From Bacteroides salyersiae WAL 10018 = DSM 18765 = JCM 12988 (GTDB lineage Bacteria > Bacteroidota > Bacteroidia > Bacteroidales > Bacteroidaceae), in the NCBI RefSeq assembly GCF_000381365.1, contig NZ_KB905466.1, forward strand, positions 1 to 64,000: a stretch of 64,000 nt of DNA, read 5' to 3'. A program made the translations under genes and the position numbers. A model generated the notes under the pieces. It was given only the letters and a program-made list of their open reading frames with translations. It was not told where the DNA came from and ran no database searches. Within the stretch, counting starts at the first letter, position 1, and each line of letters begins with the position of its first letter. This document shows positions 36,054-45,715 of the stretch, piece by piece.

Positions 36054-36061
36054 CAAATATA
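36054..36061 (-). promoter_or_regulatory. -7 box TATATTTG of the AraC-family gene
   Basis: A perfect leftward -7 box about 18 nt before the ATG, implying a very short leader and ruling out the upstream start. Confidence 0.6.
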
Positions 36062-36177
36062 TATATAAATTCCATTAATACTATCCCATTTCTCCATTTA
36101 TTAGGAAATCTGAACAATCCTAAAGATAAATTCTTTATTATCCTCTATACAATGTTCATTTTCTGATTCTTAAATAA

Positions 36178-36218
36178 AAAAGTGCGATGCATTCACAAGA
36201 GAATGACATCGCACTTTT
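36178..36218 (-). terminator. Terminator after the TonB receptor gene
   Basis: A 12-bp perfect stem (AAAAGTGCGATG with CATCGCACTTTT), followed leftward by a T-rich run, about 58 nt after the receptor stop. Confidence 0.85.
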
Positions 36219-36275
36219 CACTGGCCTGCATTACCTTTTTTGAGAATCATGCAGAAAATATCCTATCGGCATAAA

Positions 36276-38609
36276 TCAATTCGTTATCTTAACGCCGATA
36301 AAATAAGTCCTCGGTTGCGTGGGGCCATAAAAATAGCCGGAATCACGAAATTCACCCTTATCCAGATCTTTCTGGAAACTATTAAAGATATTCTGTACCC
36401 CTGCATTCAGTTGTAATTTGATGTGGTCATGCAATATAAAGGTATAATTCAGTTTCAGATTAAGATCAAAGAACTGGGGAGTATTTTCCATACGGTCTTC
36501 ATCAATATAACCGGCCATATGAGGCACAATCATTTTCCCGGTATAAGTACCCGACAAAGAAAAATCAAAATGATTCGTCGGTGCAGAAGTAAACGTGAAA
36601 TATCCGTAATAATCCGGAGTACGAGGCATACGGCGGGTAGTCAGATTGGGAAGCCCCTCCTCAGTTTCCTCACGCCACACTACATCCCGGGTATAGCGGC
36701 TACGTTGTGCCGTAAATCCTAACTGGAATTGCGCTTCACGTCCGTGGGCAATCTTTGCATCGAGGTTTGCACCATACACACGGGCACCATGTGCGTTACG
36801 GCGTTCTTTAATAATATCTCCGTTTTCATCCTCACCGATATTAGTAAGCATGAATACATGACGCAAATCCGTATAAAATCCTTCAAGCAGAATATTCGCC
36901 TGCCAGTGCCCGATTGGTAAAGTCCAGTCTACAGAGCCACTATAACTGTTAGAACGTTCTTCACGAAGGTTATCGGCCAGTTTTATCTGAATGCCCTCAC
37001 CTCCTACGGCTGTAACATGCAGGTCCTCGTCATAAGCCTGCGGAGCACGGAAACCGGTAGAATAAGTCAGACGTGCCTGAAATTTATCAGTAGGCTTATA
37101 AAGCAAGTTCACACGCGGACTAAAAATAAGCTTGTCAATCAGATTATGTTTATCCATACGCAATCCGACGAGCATTGCCAACTGATTCATACGCCACTCG
37201 TTTTGGATGAAAGTTCCTGCCACACGGACGTTCTGTTTCATATCACGGTGATAGCCGGTCATAACATCGTGTAACGAGTTGTCTTGATATTCGAAACCAC
37301 CGGTAAAGGTTGCAGGAGCAAAGAAACAATTATCCATCTGACCTACATACATGCCACCCAACACCCAAGTCAGATCTTTTGTCTTACCATAGGCCTGGGT
37401 ATTCTGTTGCGCACCGTAATAACTGTTACGATCCGTATGTTGAATAGAGCCATATAAAGACATTTTGTGTTTTGCCTCGTTCCAATAATGATCGTAACTC
37501 AAACCACCGCTATTGATAATGTGTTTGGTCTGTTCGGTAATATCCGTTTCATGCGGTTGCAAGTCAAACTTATTCCCACCACGACGGAACTCGTTGGTGG
37601 TGTGGTATTCTATATTAATACGGCTATTGTAAGACGGACGGTAGTAAGCACGCATCCCGAAAGTATTCATATTCAGTTTTCCCAATTCGGAAAAGCCGTC
37701 TCCATCAGCATCATACGGATTACGGTTGCGATATGTCTCATAAAGAGCAATACCGTAACTATTATCCTTGGCTACCAGCGAGACATTCCCCCCCATGTAT
37801 TGTTCCCAAGACTTACCGTTCATGTTCGACATCATACTGGATACCTGAAAAGAGTTGCTGACAGGATCTTTTGTGATAATATTAATCGTTCCTCCCACGG
37901 CATTGGCACCAAACAAAGCCGACCCGCCGCCACGCACGACTTCTACCCGCTCGATCATATTTACCGGAATCTGTTCCAGTCCATACACCCCGGAAAGGGC
38001 ACTGATAATCGGACGGCTATTTATCAATATCTGAGAATAAGGTCCCTCCAGACCATTGATACGCACTTGCGGAAAGCCACAGTTCTGACAGTTGTTTTCC
38101 ACGCGAAGCCCGGACTGAAAATTCAACGACTTTGCAAGATCAGTAGAATTTACCGCCTCAAAAAGTTTGGCGCTCATCACATTGACCACTACGGGAGCCT
38201 CACGACGGTTCACTTCATTGCGATTGGCCGATACAACAACTTCATCAGTCATAAAACTTTCCTCTTCCATCTGAAAATGGAGAACGGCCGTAAAATCCTT
38301 GCTGACTGTCACACTCTTTTGCTGGGTCTTATACCCCATCGCCTGCACTTGCAAAGTATATTCACCCGGGGTAAGATGACGAAATTCAAATTGCCCCTCA
38401 TCATTAGACACGGCACCCGATGCACGGTATTTATCGGGGACACTTCCTCCGTTATAACTGATAATGCGTATCGTAGCATAAGGGATATTCTCTTCGGTTC
38501 CTTTCACAATAACGTGGCCGGAAATCATATTGCCTTCCTTAATAGGATTGACGGCATAAGTAATCATGCTCAGGCACAAAAGCATGAGCAGGATGATAGA
38601 TTTCTTCAT
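36276..38609 (-). CDS. TonB-dependent outer-membrane receptor
   Basis: A 777-residue receptor with a signal peptide (1-19), a carboxypeptidase-like beta-sandwich (about 28-115, GHVIVKGTEENIPYATIRI), a plug domain (about 130-240, with VVVNVMSAKLFEAVNSTDL and GSALFGANAVGGTINIITK) and a 22-strand barrel ending VGVKITN-like. A Cys pair (NNCQNCGFPQVRING) sits in the plug. A SusD partner is absent, so this is a siderophore/metal/cobalamin-type receptor, not a glycan one. It lies 52 nt after a His-rich gene, which hints at a metal-related substrate. Confidence 0.93.
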   Translation of the reverse strand: MKKSIILLMLLCLSMITYAVNPIKEGNMISGHVIVKGTEENIPYATIRIISYNGGSVPDKYRASGAVSNDEGQFEFRHLTPGEYTLQVQAMGYKTQQKSVTVSKDFTAVLHFQMEEESFMTDEVVVSANRNEVNRREAPVVVNVMSAKLFEAVNSTDLAKSLNFQSGLRVENNCQNCGFPQVRINGLEGPYSQILINSRPIISALSGVYGLEQIPVNMIERVEVVRGGGSALFGANAVGGTINIITKDPVSNSFQVSSMMSNMNGKSWEQYMGGNVSLVAKDNSYGIALYETYRNRNPYDADGDGFSELGKLNMNTFGMRAYYRPSYNSRINIEYHTTNEFRRGGNKFDLQPHETDITEQTKHIINSGGLSYDHYWNEAKHKMSLYGSIQHTDRNSYYGAQQNTQAYGKTKDLTWVLGGMYVGQMDNCFFAPATFTGGFEYQDNSLHDVMTGYHRDMKQNVRVAGTFIQNEWRMNQLAMLVGLRMDKHNLIDKLIFSPRVNLLYKPTDKFQARLTYSTGFRAPQAYDEDLHVTAVGGEGIQIKLADNLREERSNSYSGSVDWTLPIGHWQANILLEGFYTDLRHVFMLTNIGEDENGDIIKERRNAHGARVYGANLDAKIAHGREAQFQLGFTAQRSRYTRDVVWREETEEGLPNLTTRRMPRTPDYYGYFTFTSAPTNHFDFSLSGTYTGKMIVPHMAGYIDEDRMENTPQFFDLNLKLNYTFILHDHIKLQLNAGVQNIFNSFQKDLDKGEFRDSGYFYGPTQPRTYFIGVKITN

Positions 38610-38661
38610 TCTGATATAAAAAATAGATATGTATAATGTATAAGTAAGAAAAAATGAATAT

Positions 38662-39003
38662 TTATCCTATTCTTACTACCGGCGGAGCACGAAGAGACAC
38701 TACACGCATGTGTGTCTCCGGCATAACAGGAATATCCGTTTGCTGCTGCAAGCAGTAAAGCAACGGACGTATCGCTTCTATATGGATAGGCGCATCTGCC
38801 TCCAATGAATGAAATGAGGACAGACGGGCAATGATTACAACTTCAATTTTAGAGTGGGTATGTTTGCCATGACTGGGGTGAGAATGTACTACCATGACTC
38901 CATTTACATAGTGTACATGGGTAAACATCGTAATGCTCACCTGATATACAATAAATAGCGTCAGCAACAGAAGGGATGATAGAACTCTTTTTACACGTCT
39001 CAC
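38662..39003 (-). CDS. Small His-rich membrane-anchored protein
   Basis: A 113-residue protein with an N-terminal hydrophobic helix (about 9-27) followed by a His-rich stretch (HVHYVNGVMVVHSHP then HGKHTHS), seven or more His within 25 residues. The rest is a short soluble tail. The His pattern suggests binding of a transition metal such as zinc, copper or nickel in the periplasm. A -7 box TATCTTTG at 39,044-39,037 probably starts a transcript covering this gene and the TonB receptor. No named family. Confidence 0.6.
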   Translation of the reverse strand: MRRVKRVLSSLLLLTLFIVYQVSITMFTHVHYVNGVMVVHSHPSHGKHTHSKIEVVIIARLSSFHSLEADAPIHIEAIRPLLYCLQQQTDIPVMPETHMRVVSLRAPPVVRIG

Positions 39004-39095
39004 CTGTTATACTCTCTTTGTTTAAAATTGAAAGTGCAAAGATAAGTATTATTTGGAAGGATTTTAAATAAAAAATGACTATTTTAACAATAGAT

Positions 39096-39563
39096 TCATA
39101 AATAGCCGCAAAGTTGTTCAAGATATTCTTTATCAATCTCATCGAACATACCCAATAACTCACTATCGATATCCAAAACTCCCCACACTTCACCTTCTTT
39201 CATCAAAGGCACTACAATCTCTGATCGTGAAAGAGAACTGCAAGCAATATGTCCCGGAAACGCATCGACATCCGGTATTACCAAAGTCCTCTTTTCCCGC
39301 CAAGCCGTCCCGCACACCCCTTTTCCTTTTCGGATACGCGTGCAAGCTATCGGCCCCTGAAAAGGTGCAAGCACCAACTCATCCTCTTTCACCAGATAAA
39401 AACCCACCCAAAAGAAATGAAAAGTTTCTTTCAAAGCCGCAGTCACATTAGCCAAATTAGCGATCAGATCTGTCTCTCCCTCAATAAGAGACTTTATCTG
39501 GGGTAATAAAGAAGCATACTGTTCTTCCTTGCTACCGGATATAATATTCAAATTCTCAGCCAC
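39096..39563 (-). CDS. msrC: Free methionine-(R)-sulfoxide reductase, GAF domain
   Basis: A 155-residue single-GAF protein of the fRMsr type, reducing free methionine-R-sulfoxide in the cytoplasm. The family's three cysteines are visible (ACTRIRKGKGVCGTAW and HIACSSLSRSEIVVPL). The N-terminal part (LANVTAALKETFHFFWVGFYL) and the IDSELLGMFDEID end also match. Translation starts at a GTG at 39,563; no upstream ATG is in frame. Confidence 0.9.
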   Translation of the reverse strand: MAENLNIISGSKEEQYASLLPQIKSLIEGETDLIANLANVTAALKETFHFFWVGFYLVKEDELVLAPFQGPIACTRIRKGKGVCGTAWREKRTLVIPDVDAFPGHIACSSLSRSEIVVPLMKEGEVWGVLDIDSELLGMFDEIDKEYLEQLCGYL

Positions 39564-39564
39564 G

Positions 39565-39700
39565 CAGTTAGTGATTAATAATTTAGTGATAAGCGATAAA
39601 TGATTAGTGACAAACGGTTAGTGATAAGTGATTGGCAGGCTGCGTTATGATGCCGAATGACACTAATCACTTATCACAAAATCACTAATCACTAAATAAG
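39565..39700. repeat. Long dyad made of TTAGTGATAAGTGAT-type units
   Basis: The left arm repeats units such as TTAGTGATAAGTGAT, and the right arm (about 39,659-39,697) holds the complementary ATCACTTATCACTAAT units. The apex has GGCA...TGCC with GGCTGC. It lies between the nucleotidase and fRMsr genes, both leftward. Confidence 0.8.
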
Positions 39701-41421
39701 TATTTATAGTCTCTTTTTGCCGCCGGCCCCGTCCAGTCTTCAGGAATAAATTTCCATTGATTCAATGCACGGGGATCGAGTGTCCCTTTCTTCTCAATAT
39801 AATTCATCAGATAGAAACGGAGATCTTTGTCCGTGGAAAAGATAATACGGTCTTTTAATTGTTCTTGGGGGATACCGGCACCTTTAGTCAAAAGTTCTCC
39901 TCCCCCATTGCCACGATATGAATTCAAAGCAACTTTATATACTTTATTCAAATCGAACGGTGCGCCATCCGCCATGCTGACAACCGTGATCTTCGCTCCT
40001 TTCGGTTTGGTCACATCTACCGTATAGATTATTCCTGCTGCCGAATCAAAATTAAAACTGAAATTTTGAAACGATGCCCGATCTTCCGCTCCTTCGCGGC
40101 GTTTTTCCTTAAACCACAACAAATGATCTTGCGGAGATTTCATCTGATTGGTCCACATATAATAAGAGTCTTCAAGAATATCCTTGATTTCTTTTCCCGA
40201 GAGTGTCATCACATAGAGCATATTCTCATATTTATAAAGATTGAACATATCGCTCACATGAATATCCCCTTTCTTAATCTCCGCATCAAATGATAAAGGA
40301 GCAACCAGCGAGATGTCTGCACCGGAAATATCGAGTTGCAGCGAGTGAATGAAATCAACGAAAGCCGACGGACCGAAAAAAGCCGGGCGGGTAGAGATGT
40401 CTTCGGTAAAAGTCCCTATCTTTTTGGATACGAACTGTTCCACTGTATTGTACTGAGGAGCGAATTTCTGCATGAATTCTTCGCTGACACCATAATTCTT
40501 CGTAGCAGAAAGAACCCCTTTTATCTCTTTACTCTGCACTTTCCCGTCTTTCAGCTTTATCGTCACATCAACATTAGACACCACCGCCGCATTGCTTGCC
40601 GGATCGATAATCAATACAGAATCTCCTGCCACATTCGCAATCTTTTTGCATTCGCGCGCATGATCATGCCCCATCAATACCATATCAAATCCGGGAACAT
40701 TCTTCGCAACGCTCAACGATGCATTTTCATTATATTTACCCGACATTAAAAAAGCATCCTGCCCGGCATGAAACAATCCGATAACAAGATCCGGTTTTTC
40801 CTTTTCACGGATAATTTTCATCCACTTTTTTGCAGTCTGCTCCATATCATCGAAACGCAGTCCTTTCCATAAATTCTCTGACAGCCATGCAGGAATGGCA
40901 GGCGTAATCATGCCCAATACGACTATCTTCACTCCGTCGCGTTCCATCACCTTATAAGGCTTTAAATGAGTTTCACCGGTAGCCGTATCAATAATATTGG
41001 CTCCTAATACCGGAAAGTTACATTCACTGATCCAACGGTCGAACACCCGGCGGCCGGTTTCCACATCATGATTCCCCATATTGCCCGCATCATAGCCCAT
41101 GTAGTTCATCATTTCGGCACAAAGATGAGGCGAAACCGTATCTATATAATTATAATAATAAGCAGTGGGCTGCCCCTGCAAAATATCACCATTGTCCAGC
41201 AAAATAAGGTTATCTTTATAAATTTCCCGTTTTTTCCGTACAAAAGCATGAACACGCGCCAAGCTGCCGGCCCAGTCCTTTTGAGTTATAAAATTATAAG
41301 GATAATAATTACCGTGTACATCACTGGTCTGTACGATTTTCAGTTTTACTTCACGTTCCTGCGCTGTCAACGACAGAGCAAAGCCAAACAATACGACAAA
41401 AATAAAAGCAAACTTTTTCAT
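39685..41421 (-). CDS. Secreted 5'-nucleotidase/metallophosphatase (UshA family)
   Basis: A 578-residue periplasmic enzyme. The signal peptide (1-20, ending SLTAQ) is followed by a calcineurin-like domain with the two-metal motifs TSDVHGNYYPY, LLDNGDILQGQ, GNHDVETG and GHDHARECK. A C-terminal 5'-nucleotidase substrate-binding domain (about 350-540, with NSYRGNGGGELLTKG) follows. It would hydrolyse extracellular nucleotides or related 2',3'-cyclic phosphates. The start was set at 41,421 because the longer frame overlaps the kinase gene and lacks a signal peptide. Confidence 0.92.
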   Translation of the reverse strand: MKKFAFIFVVLFGFALSLTAQEREVKLKIVQTSDVHGNYYPYNFITQKDWAGSLARVHAFVRKKREIYKDNLILLDNGDILQGQPTAYYYNYIDTVSPHLCAEMMNYMGYDAGNMGNHDVETGRRVFDRWISECNFPVLGANIIDTATGETHLKPYKVMERDGVKIVVLGMITPAIPAWLSENLWKGLRFDDMEQTAKKWMKIIREKEKPDLVIGLFHAGQDAFLMSGKYNENASLSVAKNVPGFDMVLMGHDHARECKKIANVAGDSVLIIDPASNAAVVSNVDVTIKLKDGKVQSKEIKGVLSATKNYGVSEEFMQKFAPQYNTVEQFVSKKIGTFTEDISTRPAFFGPSAFVDFIHSLQLDISGADISLVAPLSFDAEIKKGDIHVSDMFNLYKYENMLYVMTLSGKEIKDILEDSYYMWTNQMKSPQDHLLWFKEKRREGAEDRASFQNFSFNFDSAAGIIYTVDVTKPKGAKITVVSMADGAPFDLNKVYKVALNSYRGNGGGELLTKGAGIPQEQLKDRIIFSTDKDLRFYLMNYIEKKGTLDPRALNQWKFIPEDWTGPAAKRDYKYLFSD

Positions 41422-41455
41422 AAAAATATCATTCAAATTCCAATATGCAACAAAA

Positions 41456-43372
41456 CTACTCCGACACGGGCATTGAGAACACAAAGCGGGCACCTCCGGT
41501 ATAATCCGGATCAACCCATATCTCTCCTCCCCATTTTTCAACGGTAAGTTTACAAATGGAAAGCCCTAATCCTGTGCCCTGTGCATATTCATTCAATTTT
41601 TCAAAACGCTCGAATACCAGTTTCTGCTTCTCTTTCGGGATTCCACAACCGGTATCGGTTACGGAAAAGAGTGCAAACTTCTGTTCCCCGTCCACCGAAA
41701 AGCCCAATGTTATAACCCCGTCTTGAGTAAACTTAGCCGCATTGGATAATAAATTAATTATAACTTGCTGCAAACGCTGCACATCCGTAGTCAATACAAA
41801 ACTCTCATAATCGCTGGCAAATACAAATTTATTATTCGATTTACGGGAAAAGTCAACGGAAGTCAGCACTTGCCGGCACACTTGAATCACATCACACGCC
41901 TCACAAGTCATTTGTACTCTATCAGCTTCCAGACGAGAGAGATCGAGTATGTCATTAATCAACCGCAGCAATAAACTGGAGTTGGATTTTATAATCTCCG
42001 AATAAGATTCTCTTTCTTCATTGGAAATACCTTCGTCGGTCAACACATCAGAGAAACCTACGATAGCATTCAGAGGTGTACGGATTTCATGACTCATATT
42101 GGCCAAAAAAGCACTTTTAAGACGATTAGACTCTTCTGCACGGTCTTTTGCATCACGCAAATCGACTTCCGACCTCTCCAAGTCATCCTTCAAACGCTTG
42201 GTTCTGAAATAAAAGAAAAGAGAAACCACAAGTCCGCCTATCAAAATCATCAGGATTGCAAAAACAGCCCATATCTGATAAGTATATTGTTGATAGAACG
42301 AAACCGGCTGGTTGATAATTTCCATATCGGCAGGAAAAGACTTTACGTCCAGTTTCAGTTCTTTTACTTTCTTATAATCAAGTACGTTTTTACTGCCTAT
42401 CACTTCCACATGACAAGCCGTATCATTGGGATTGGCAAATTTGCGGATAGCCTCACGAGCCATATCACGTCCCAATGGACGATAAGCAGGAATCACTCCG
42501 CCAATGGTCCAATACCCCAACCCTACCGATGCCGGAGCGAAAGCCGGAACATTAGGATTAGCTTCCATCATCATATAAGTGGCATTCCTCATAAAGTAAC
42601 TCTCATTCATATCCACCCGCCAGGTTCCTACCATCACCGCCGTATGCTCCGGCAAATGGTGAAACTTATCCATAATGCTATAAATCGTATTGGAACGCCC
42701 GTCCAATAATATCAGATCGAGTCCGGGAAATTTCTTCATTTCCTCCCTGACAAGTGCCTGCATGGCAACTCCGCCATAACTGTTATCCGAAATGAAAGCG
42801 ATATGACGTGTATCAGGATAAAAATGCAAAATCATACGAATATTACCTTCAATGTCATAGTCATATATAAAACCGGACTTTACCCTTCGATGCCCCAAAT
42901 GATCCGAAAAGAAATCCACCGTTTCGGGCATCCATTCCTTTAAGTCAGTAGTATCTTCCGGCAGAATAACCGCATTGCGACTTGTCAGACTACACATGAC
43001 AGGTATGTTTGCCACCAGCGAGTCTTCTTGTGACAAATATGCCGCCCAAGCTTCCTGCCCTAATAAAATAATGAGTTCCGGACGTTCATTTCCTTTATAT
43101 CTGGAAAGTATCTGCTGCATCATCCCTTTCCATTTGGGAGATTCAGAGAAACTCTTGCAGTTCATATTCTCAATTTCTATATTGTATTTCCCGCCACATT
43201 TGGTATATTCATCCATGAAATCGGAGATGGTGACGGAAGTTTGATGAGCGGCCGGATTATAAGAGCAAATGATCAGAATAGACTGTGCATCCTGAGCTGC
43301 ATAAGCCACCGCCGGCAAAAAAAAGACGATGGTAAAGAGACAGGAGAAAACATATCTGGTAAATGACAGCAT
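41456..43372 (-). CDS. Membrane sensor histidine kinase with periplasmic binding-protein-like domain
   Basis: A 638-residue kinase. After a signal anchor (1-25) there is a periplasmic domain of about 320 residues resembling ABC sugar-binding proteins (ILIICSYNPAAHQTS, IAFISDNSYGGVAM). A transmembrane helix (about 365-388), a short coiled coil, HisKA (FLANMSHEIRTPLNAIVGF, His near 426) and HATPase_c (NLLSNAAKF, DTGCGIP, GTGLGLSICK) follow. No receiver or partner regulator is nearby, so its target is unknown. It is upstream of the nucleotidase gene, separated by 34 nt, so the two are probably co-transcribed. Confidence 0.92.
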   Translation of the reverse strand: MLSFTRYVFSCLFTIVFFLPAVAYAAQDAQSILIICSYNPAAHQTSVTISDFMDEYTKCGGKYNIEIENMNCKSFSESPKWKGMMQQILSRYKGNERPELIILLGQEAWAAYLSQEDSLVANIPVMCSLTSRNAVILPEDTTDLKEWMPETVDFFSDHLGHRRVKSGFIYDYDIEGNIRMILHFYPDTRHIAFISDNSYGGVAMQALVREEMKKFPGLDLILLDGRSNTIYSIMDKFHHLPEHTAVMVGTWRVDMNESYFMRNATYMMMEANPNVPAFAPASVGLGYWTIGGVIPAYRPLGRDMAREAIRKFANPNDTACHVEVIGSKNVLDYKKVKELKLDVKSFPADMEIINQPVSFYQQYTYQIWAVFAILMILIGGLVVSLFFYFRTKRLKDDLERSEVDLRDAKDRAEESNRLKSAFLANMSHEIRTPLNAIVGFSDVLTDEGISNEERESYSEIIKSNSSLLLRLINDILDLSRLEADRVQMTCEACDVIQVCRQVLTSVDFSRKSNNKFVFASDYESFVLTTDVQRLQQVIINLLSNAAKFTQDGVITLGFSVDGEQKFALFSVTDTGCGIPKEKQKLVFERFEKLNEYAQGTGLGLSICKLTVEKWGGEIWVDPDYTGGARFVFSMPVSE

Positions 43373-43400
43373 AATTCTTATTGCATGTATTTTGTTGCCG

Positions 43401-43449
43401 CAAATATACTAAAAATTAGTATCCAATAGAAGATTAATACGTACATTTG
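43401..43449. promoter_or_regulatory. Divergent -7 boxes between kinase and tex
   Basis: Leftward TATATTTG (43,408-43,401) faces the kinase, and rightward TACATTTG (43,442-43,449) faces tex, 25 nt before its ATG. Confidence 0.6.
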
Positions 43450-43474
43450 TCAGCAAATCATTATAAAAGCAATT

Positions 43475-45607
43475 ATGGAATTATTTCACAAAATGATTTC
43501 TGCCGCCCTGAATATATCGGAAAAGCAGATCAACAACACTCTGAATTTACTAAAAGACGGCGCTACCATCCCTTTTATCAGCCGTTACCGTAAAGAGGTA
43601 ACGGGAGGCCTGGACGAAGTACAGATAGAAAATATTAAAAACCAATACGATAAACTTTGCGAAACGGCCAAACGTAAAGAAACCATCCTCAGCACGATCA
43701 GCGAGCAGGGCAAATTAACCGCCGAGCTGCAAAAACGTATCGACGATACTTGGGATACCACTGAATTGGAAGACATTTACCTGCCGTACAAACCCAAACG
43801 AAAAACCAGAGCGGAAGCTGCCCGGCAAAAAGGCCTCGAACCACTTGCCGTAACACTGATGCTGCAACGTGAAAACAACCTCGAAGCCAAAGTCGGCTCC
43901 TTCGTGAAAGGAGACGTGAAAACAATAGAAGATGCCTTGAAGGGTGCACGTGATATTATAGCCGAACAGGTGAATGAAGACGAACGAGCCCGTAACGCCA
44001 TACGCAATCAGTTCAGCCGGCAAGCCGTAATCAGCGCCAAAGTAGTGAAGGGCAAAGAAGAAGAGGCAGCTAAATACCGCGATTATTTTGAGTTCTCCGA
44101 ACCTCTGAAACGTTGCACTTCCCACCGCCTGCTGGCCATTCGTCGTGCAGAGTCCGAAGGAATGTTGAAAGTATCCATCAGTCCGGATGACGAGGAATGT
44201 ATCGAAAGGCTCGAACGCCAGTTTGTTCGCAGCAACAACGAATGCGGCCGCCAAGTAGCAGAAGCCGTACAGGATGCATATAAGCGTTTACTCAAACCAT
44301 CCATTGAAACAGAATTTGCCGCCATCACGAAAGAAAAAGCCGATGAAGAAGCCATTCGCGTGTTTGTAGAAAACCTGCGCCAACTGCTGCTCGCCCCTCC
44401 ATTGGGACAAAAACGGGTATTGGCCATAGACCCCGGTTTTCGTACAGGTTGCAAGATCGTTTGCCTAGACGCACAAGGCAATCTGCTACACAATGAAAAC
44501 ATTTATCCGCATCCACCGGTAGAAAAGAAAAAAGAAGCAGCCGCCAAACTCCGCAAGATGGTGGAAGCTTATCAGATAGAAGCAATTGCCATCGGTAATG
44601 GTACGGCCAGCCGGGAAACGGAATATTTCGTTACCACCCAGCAGTTCGACCGTCCTTTACAGGTATTCGTTGTCAGCGAACAAGGGGCATCGATCTATTC
44701 TGCCTCCAAAATAGCACGTGATGAATTTCCGGAATATGATGTAACCGTACGCGGTGCCGTATCCATCGGACGCCGCCTTATGGACCCACTTGCCGAATTG
44801 GTAAAAATCGATCCGAAATCAATCGGTGTAGGACAATACCAACACGATGTGGACCAGAGTAAACTTAAGAAAGCACTCGACCAGACAGTGGAAAATTGCG
44901 TAAACCTGGTAGGTGTAAATCTGAATACAGCCAGCAGCCACTTGTTGACGTATATTTCGGGGCTCGGTCCGCAGTTGGCACAGAATATCGTAAACTATCG
45001 TGCGGAAAACGGTGCTTTCGGTTCACGCAAGGAGTTGATGAAAGTCCCGCGTATGGGCGCAAAGGCTTTCGAACAATGTGCCGGATTCCTCCGCATTCCA
45101 CAAGCCGTGAATCCGTTGGACAATACTGCTGTACATCCCGAAAGCTATTGCATCGTAGAGCAGATGGCAAAAGATTTGAAATGCAGTGTTGCAGAATTGA
45201 TCGGTAATAAAGAATTACGTACAAAAATTAATATATCGGCATACGTGACTTCCACAGTAGGCATGCCGACCTTGCAAGACATCATGCAGGAACTTGAGAA
45301 GCCGGGACGTGACCCGCGTCAGACAATCAAAGCTTTTGAATTTGATAAAAACGTGCGTACAATCGATGACCTGCGCGAGGGGATGATACTTCCCGGTATC
45401 GTAGGCAACATTACTAACTTCGGTGCCTTTGTAGACATAGGTATTAAAGAGAACGGATTGGTGCATCTCTCACAGCTTGCCGAACGTTTCATCTCTGACC
45501 CGACGGAAGTGGTGTCCATTCACCAGCATGTAATGGTAAAAATCCTAAGTGTAGATTATGCCCGAAAACGGATACAATTGACCATGATCGGTGTAGAACA
45601 AAACTAA
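43475..45607 (+). CDS. tex: Tex family transcription accessory protein
   Basis: A 710-residue Tex protein, a cytoplasmic nucleic-acid-binding factor with an N-terminal helical region (TIPFISRYRKEVTGGLDEVQI), a YqgF/RNase H-like domain (about 315-440, VLAIDPGFRTGCKIV), helix-hairpin-helix motifs (about 480-560, YRAENGAFGSRKELMKVPRMG) and a C-terminal S1 domain (about 640-708). Its length is near 710-780 in the family. Single gene with its own promoter, convergent with the CPBP protease gene. Confidence 0.95.
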   Translation: MELFHKMISAALNISEKQINNTLNLLKDGATIPFISRYRKEVTGGLDEVQIENIKNQYDKLCETAKRKETILSTISEQGKLTAELQKRIDDTWDTTELEDIYLPYKPKRKTRAEAARQKGLEPLAVTLMLQRENNLEAKVGSFVKGDVKTIEDALKGARDIIAEQVNEDERARNAIRNQFSRQAVISAKVVKGKEEEAAKYRDYFEFSEPLKRCTSHRLLAIRRAESEGMLKVSISPDDEECIERLERQFVRSNNECGRQVAEAVQDAYKRLLKPSIETEFAAITKEKADEEAIRVFVENLRQLLLAPPLGQKRVLAIDPGFRTGCKIVCLDAQGNLLHNENIYPHPPVEKKKEAAAKLRKMVEAYQIEAIAIGNGTASRETEYFVTTQQFDRPLQVFVVSEQGASIYSASKIARDEFPEYDVTVRGAVSIGRRLMDPLAELVKIDPKSIGVGQYQHDVDQSKLKKALDQTVENCVNLVGVNLNTASSHLLTYISGLGPQLAQNIVNYRAENGAFGSRKELMKVPRMGAKAFEQCAGFLRIPQAVNPLDNTAVHPESYCIVEQMAKDLKCSVAELIGNKELRTKINISAYVTSTVGMPTLQDIMQELEKPGRDPRQTIKAFEFDKNVRTIDDLREGMILPGIVGNITNFGAFVDIGIKENGLVHLSQLAERFISDPTEVVSIHQHVMVKILSVDYARKRIQLTMIGVEQN

Positions 45608-45649
45608 ACACGATTTCTCCATACATCAGGTAACGTCCTATATTTTTTT

Positions 45650-45710
45650 AGACAGAAGAACAGGAGAACAAAAAAAATGAAATCAAATATGTTCTTCTGT
45701 TCTTTTGTCT
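45650..45710. terminator. Bidirectional terminator between tex and CPBP gene
   Basis: Arms 45,650-45,670 and 45,690-45,710 pair at 19 of 21 positions (AGAAGAACAGGAGAAC type units). T-rich flanks lie on both sides, fitting termination of both convergent genes. Confidence 0.85.
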
Positions 45711-45715
45711 AAAAA

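Noticed and set aside
36037-36117. Longer start for the AraC-family gene
   Set aside because: The perfect -7 box at 36,061-36,054 lies inside this extension, so it would not be in the transcript.
41422-41541. N-terminal extension of the nucleotidase by 40 codons
   Set aside because: It overlaps the kinase gene, lacks a signal peptide and leaves the real signal peptide internal.
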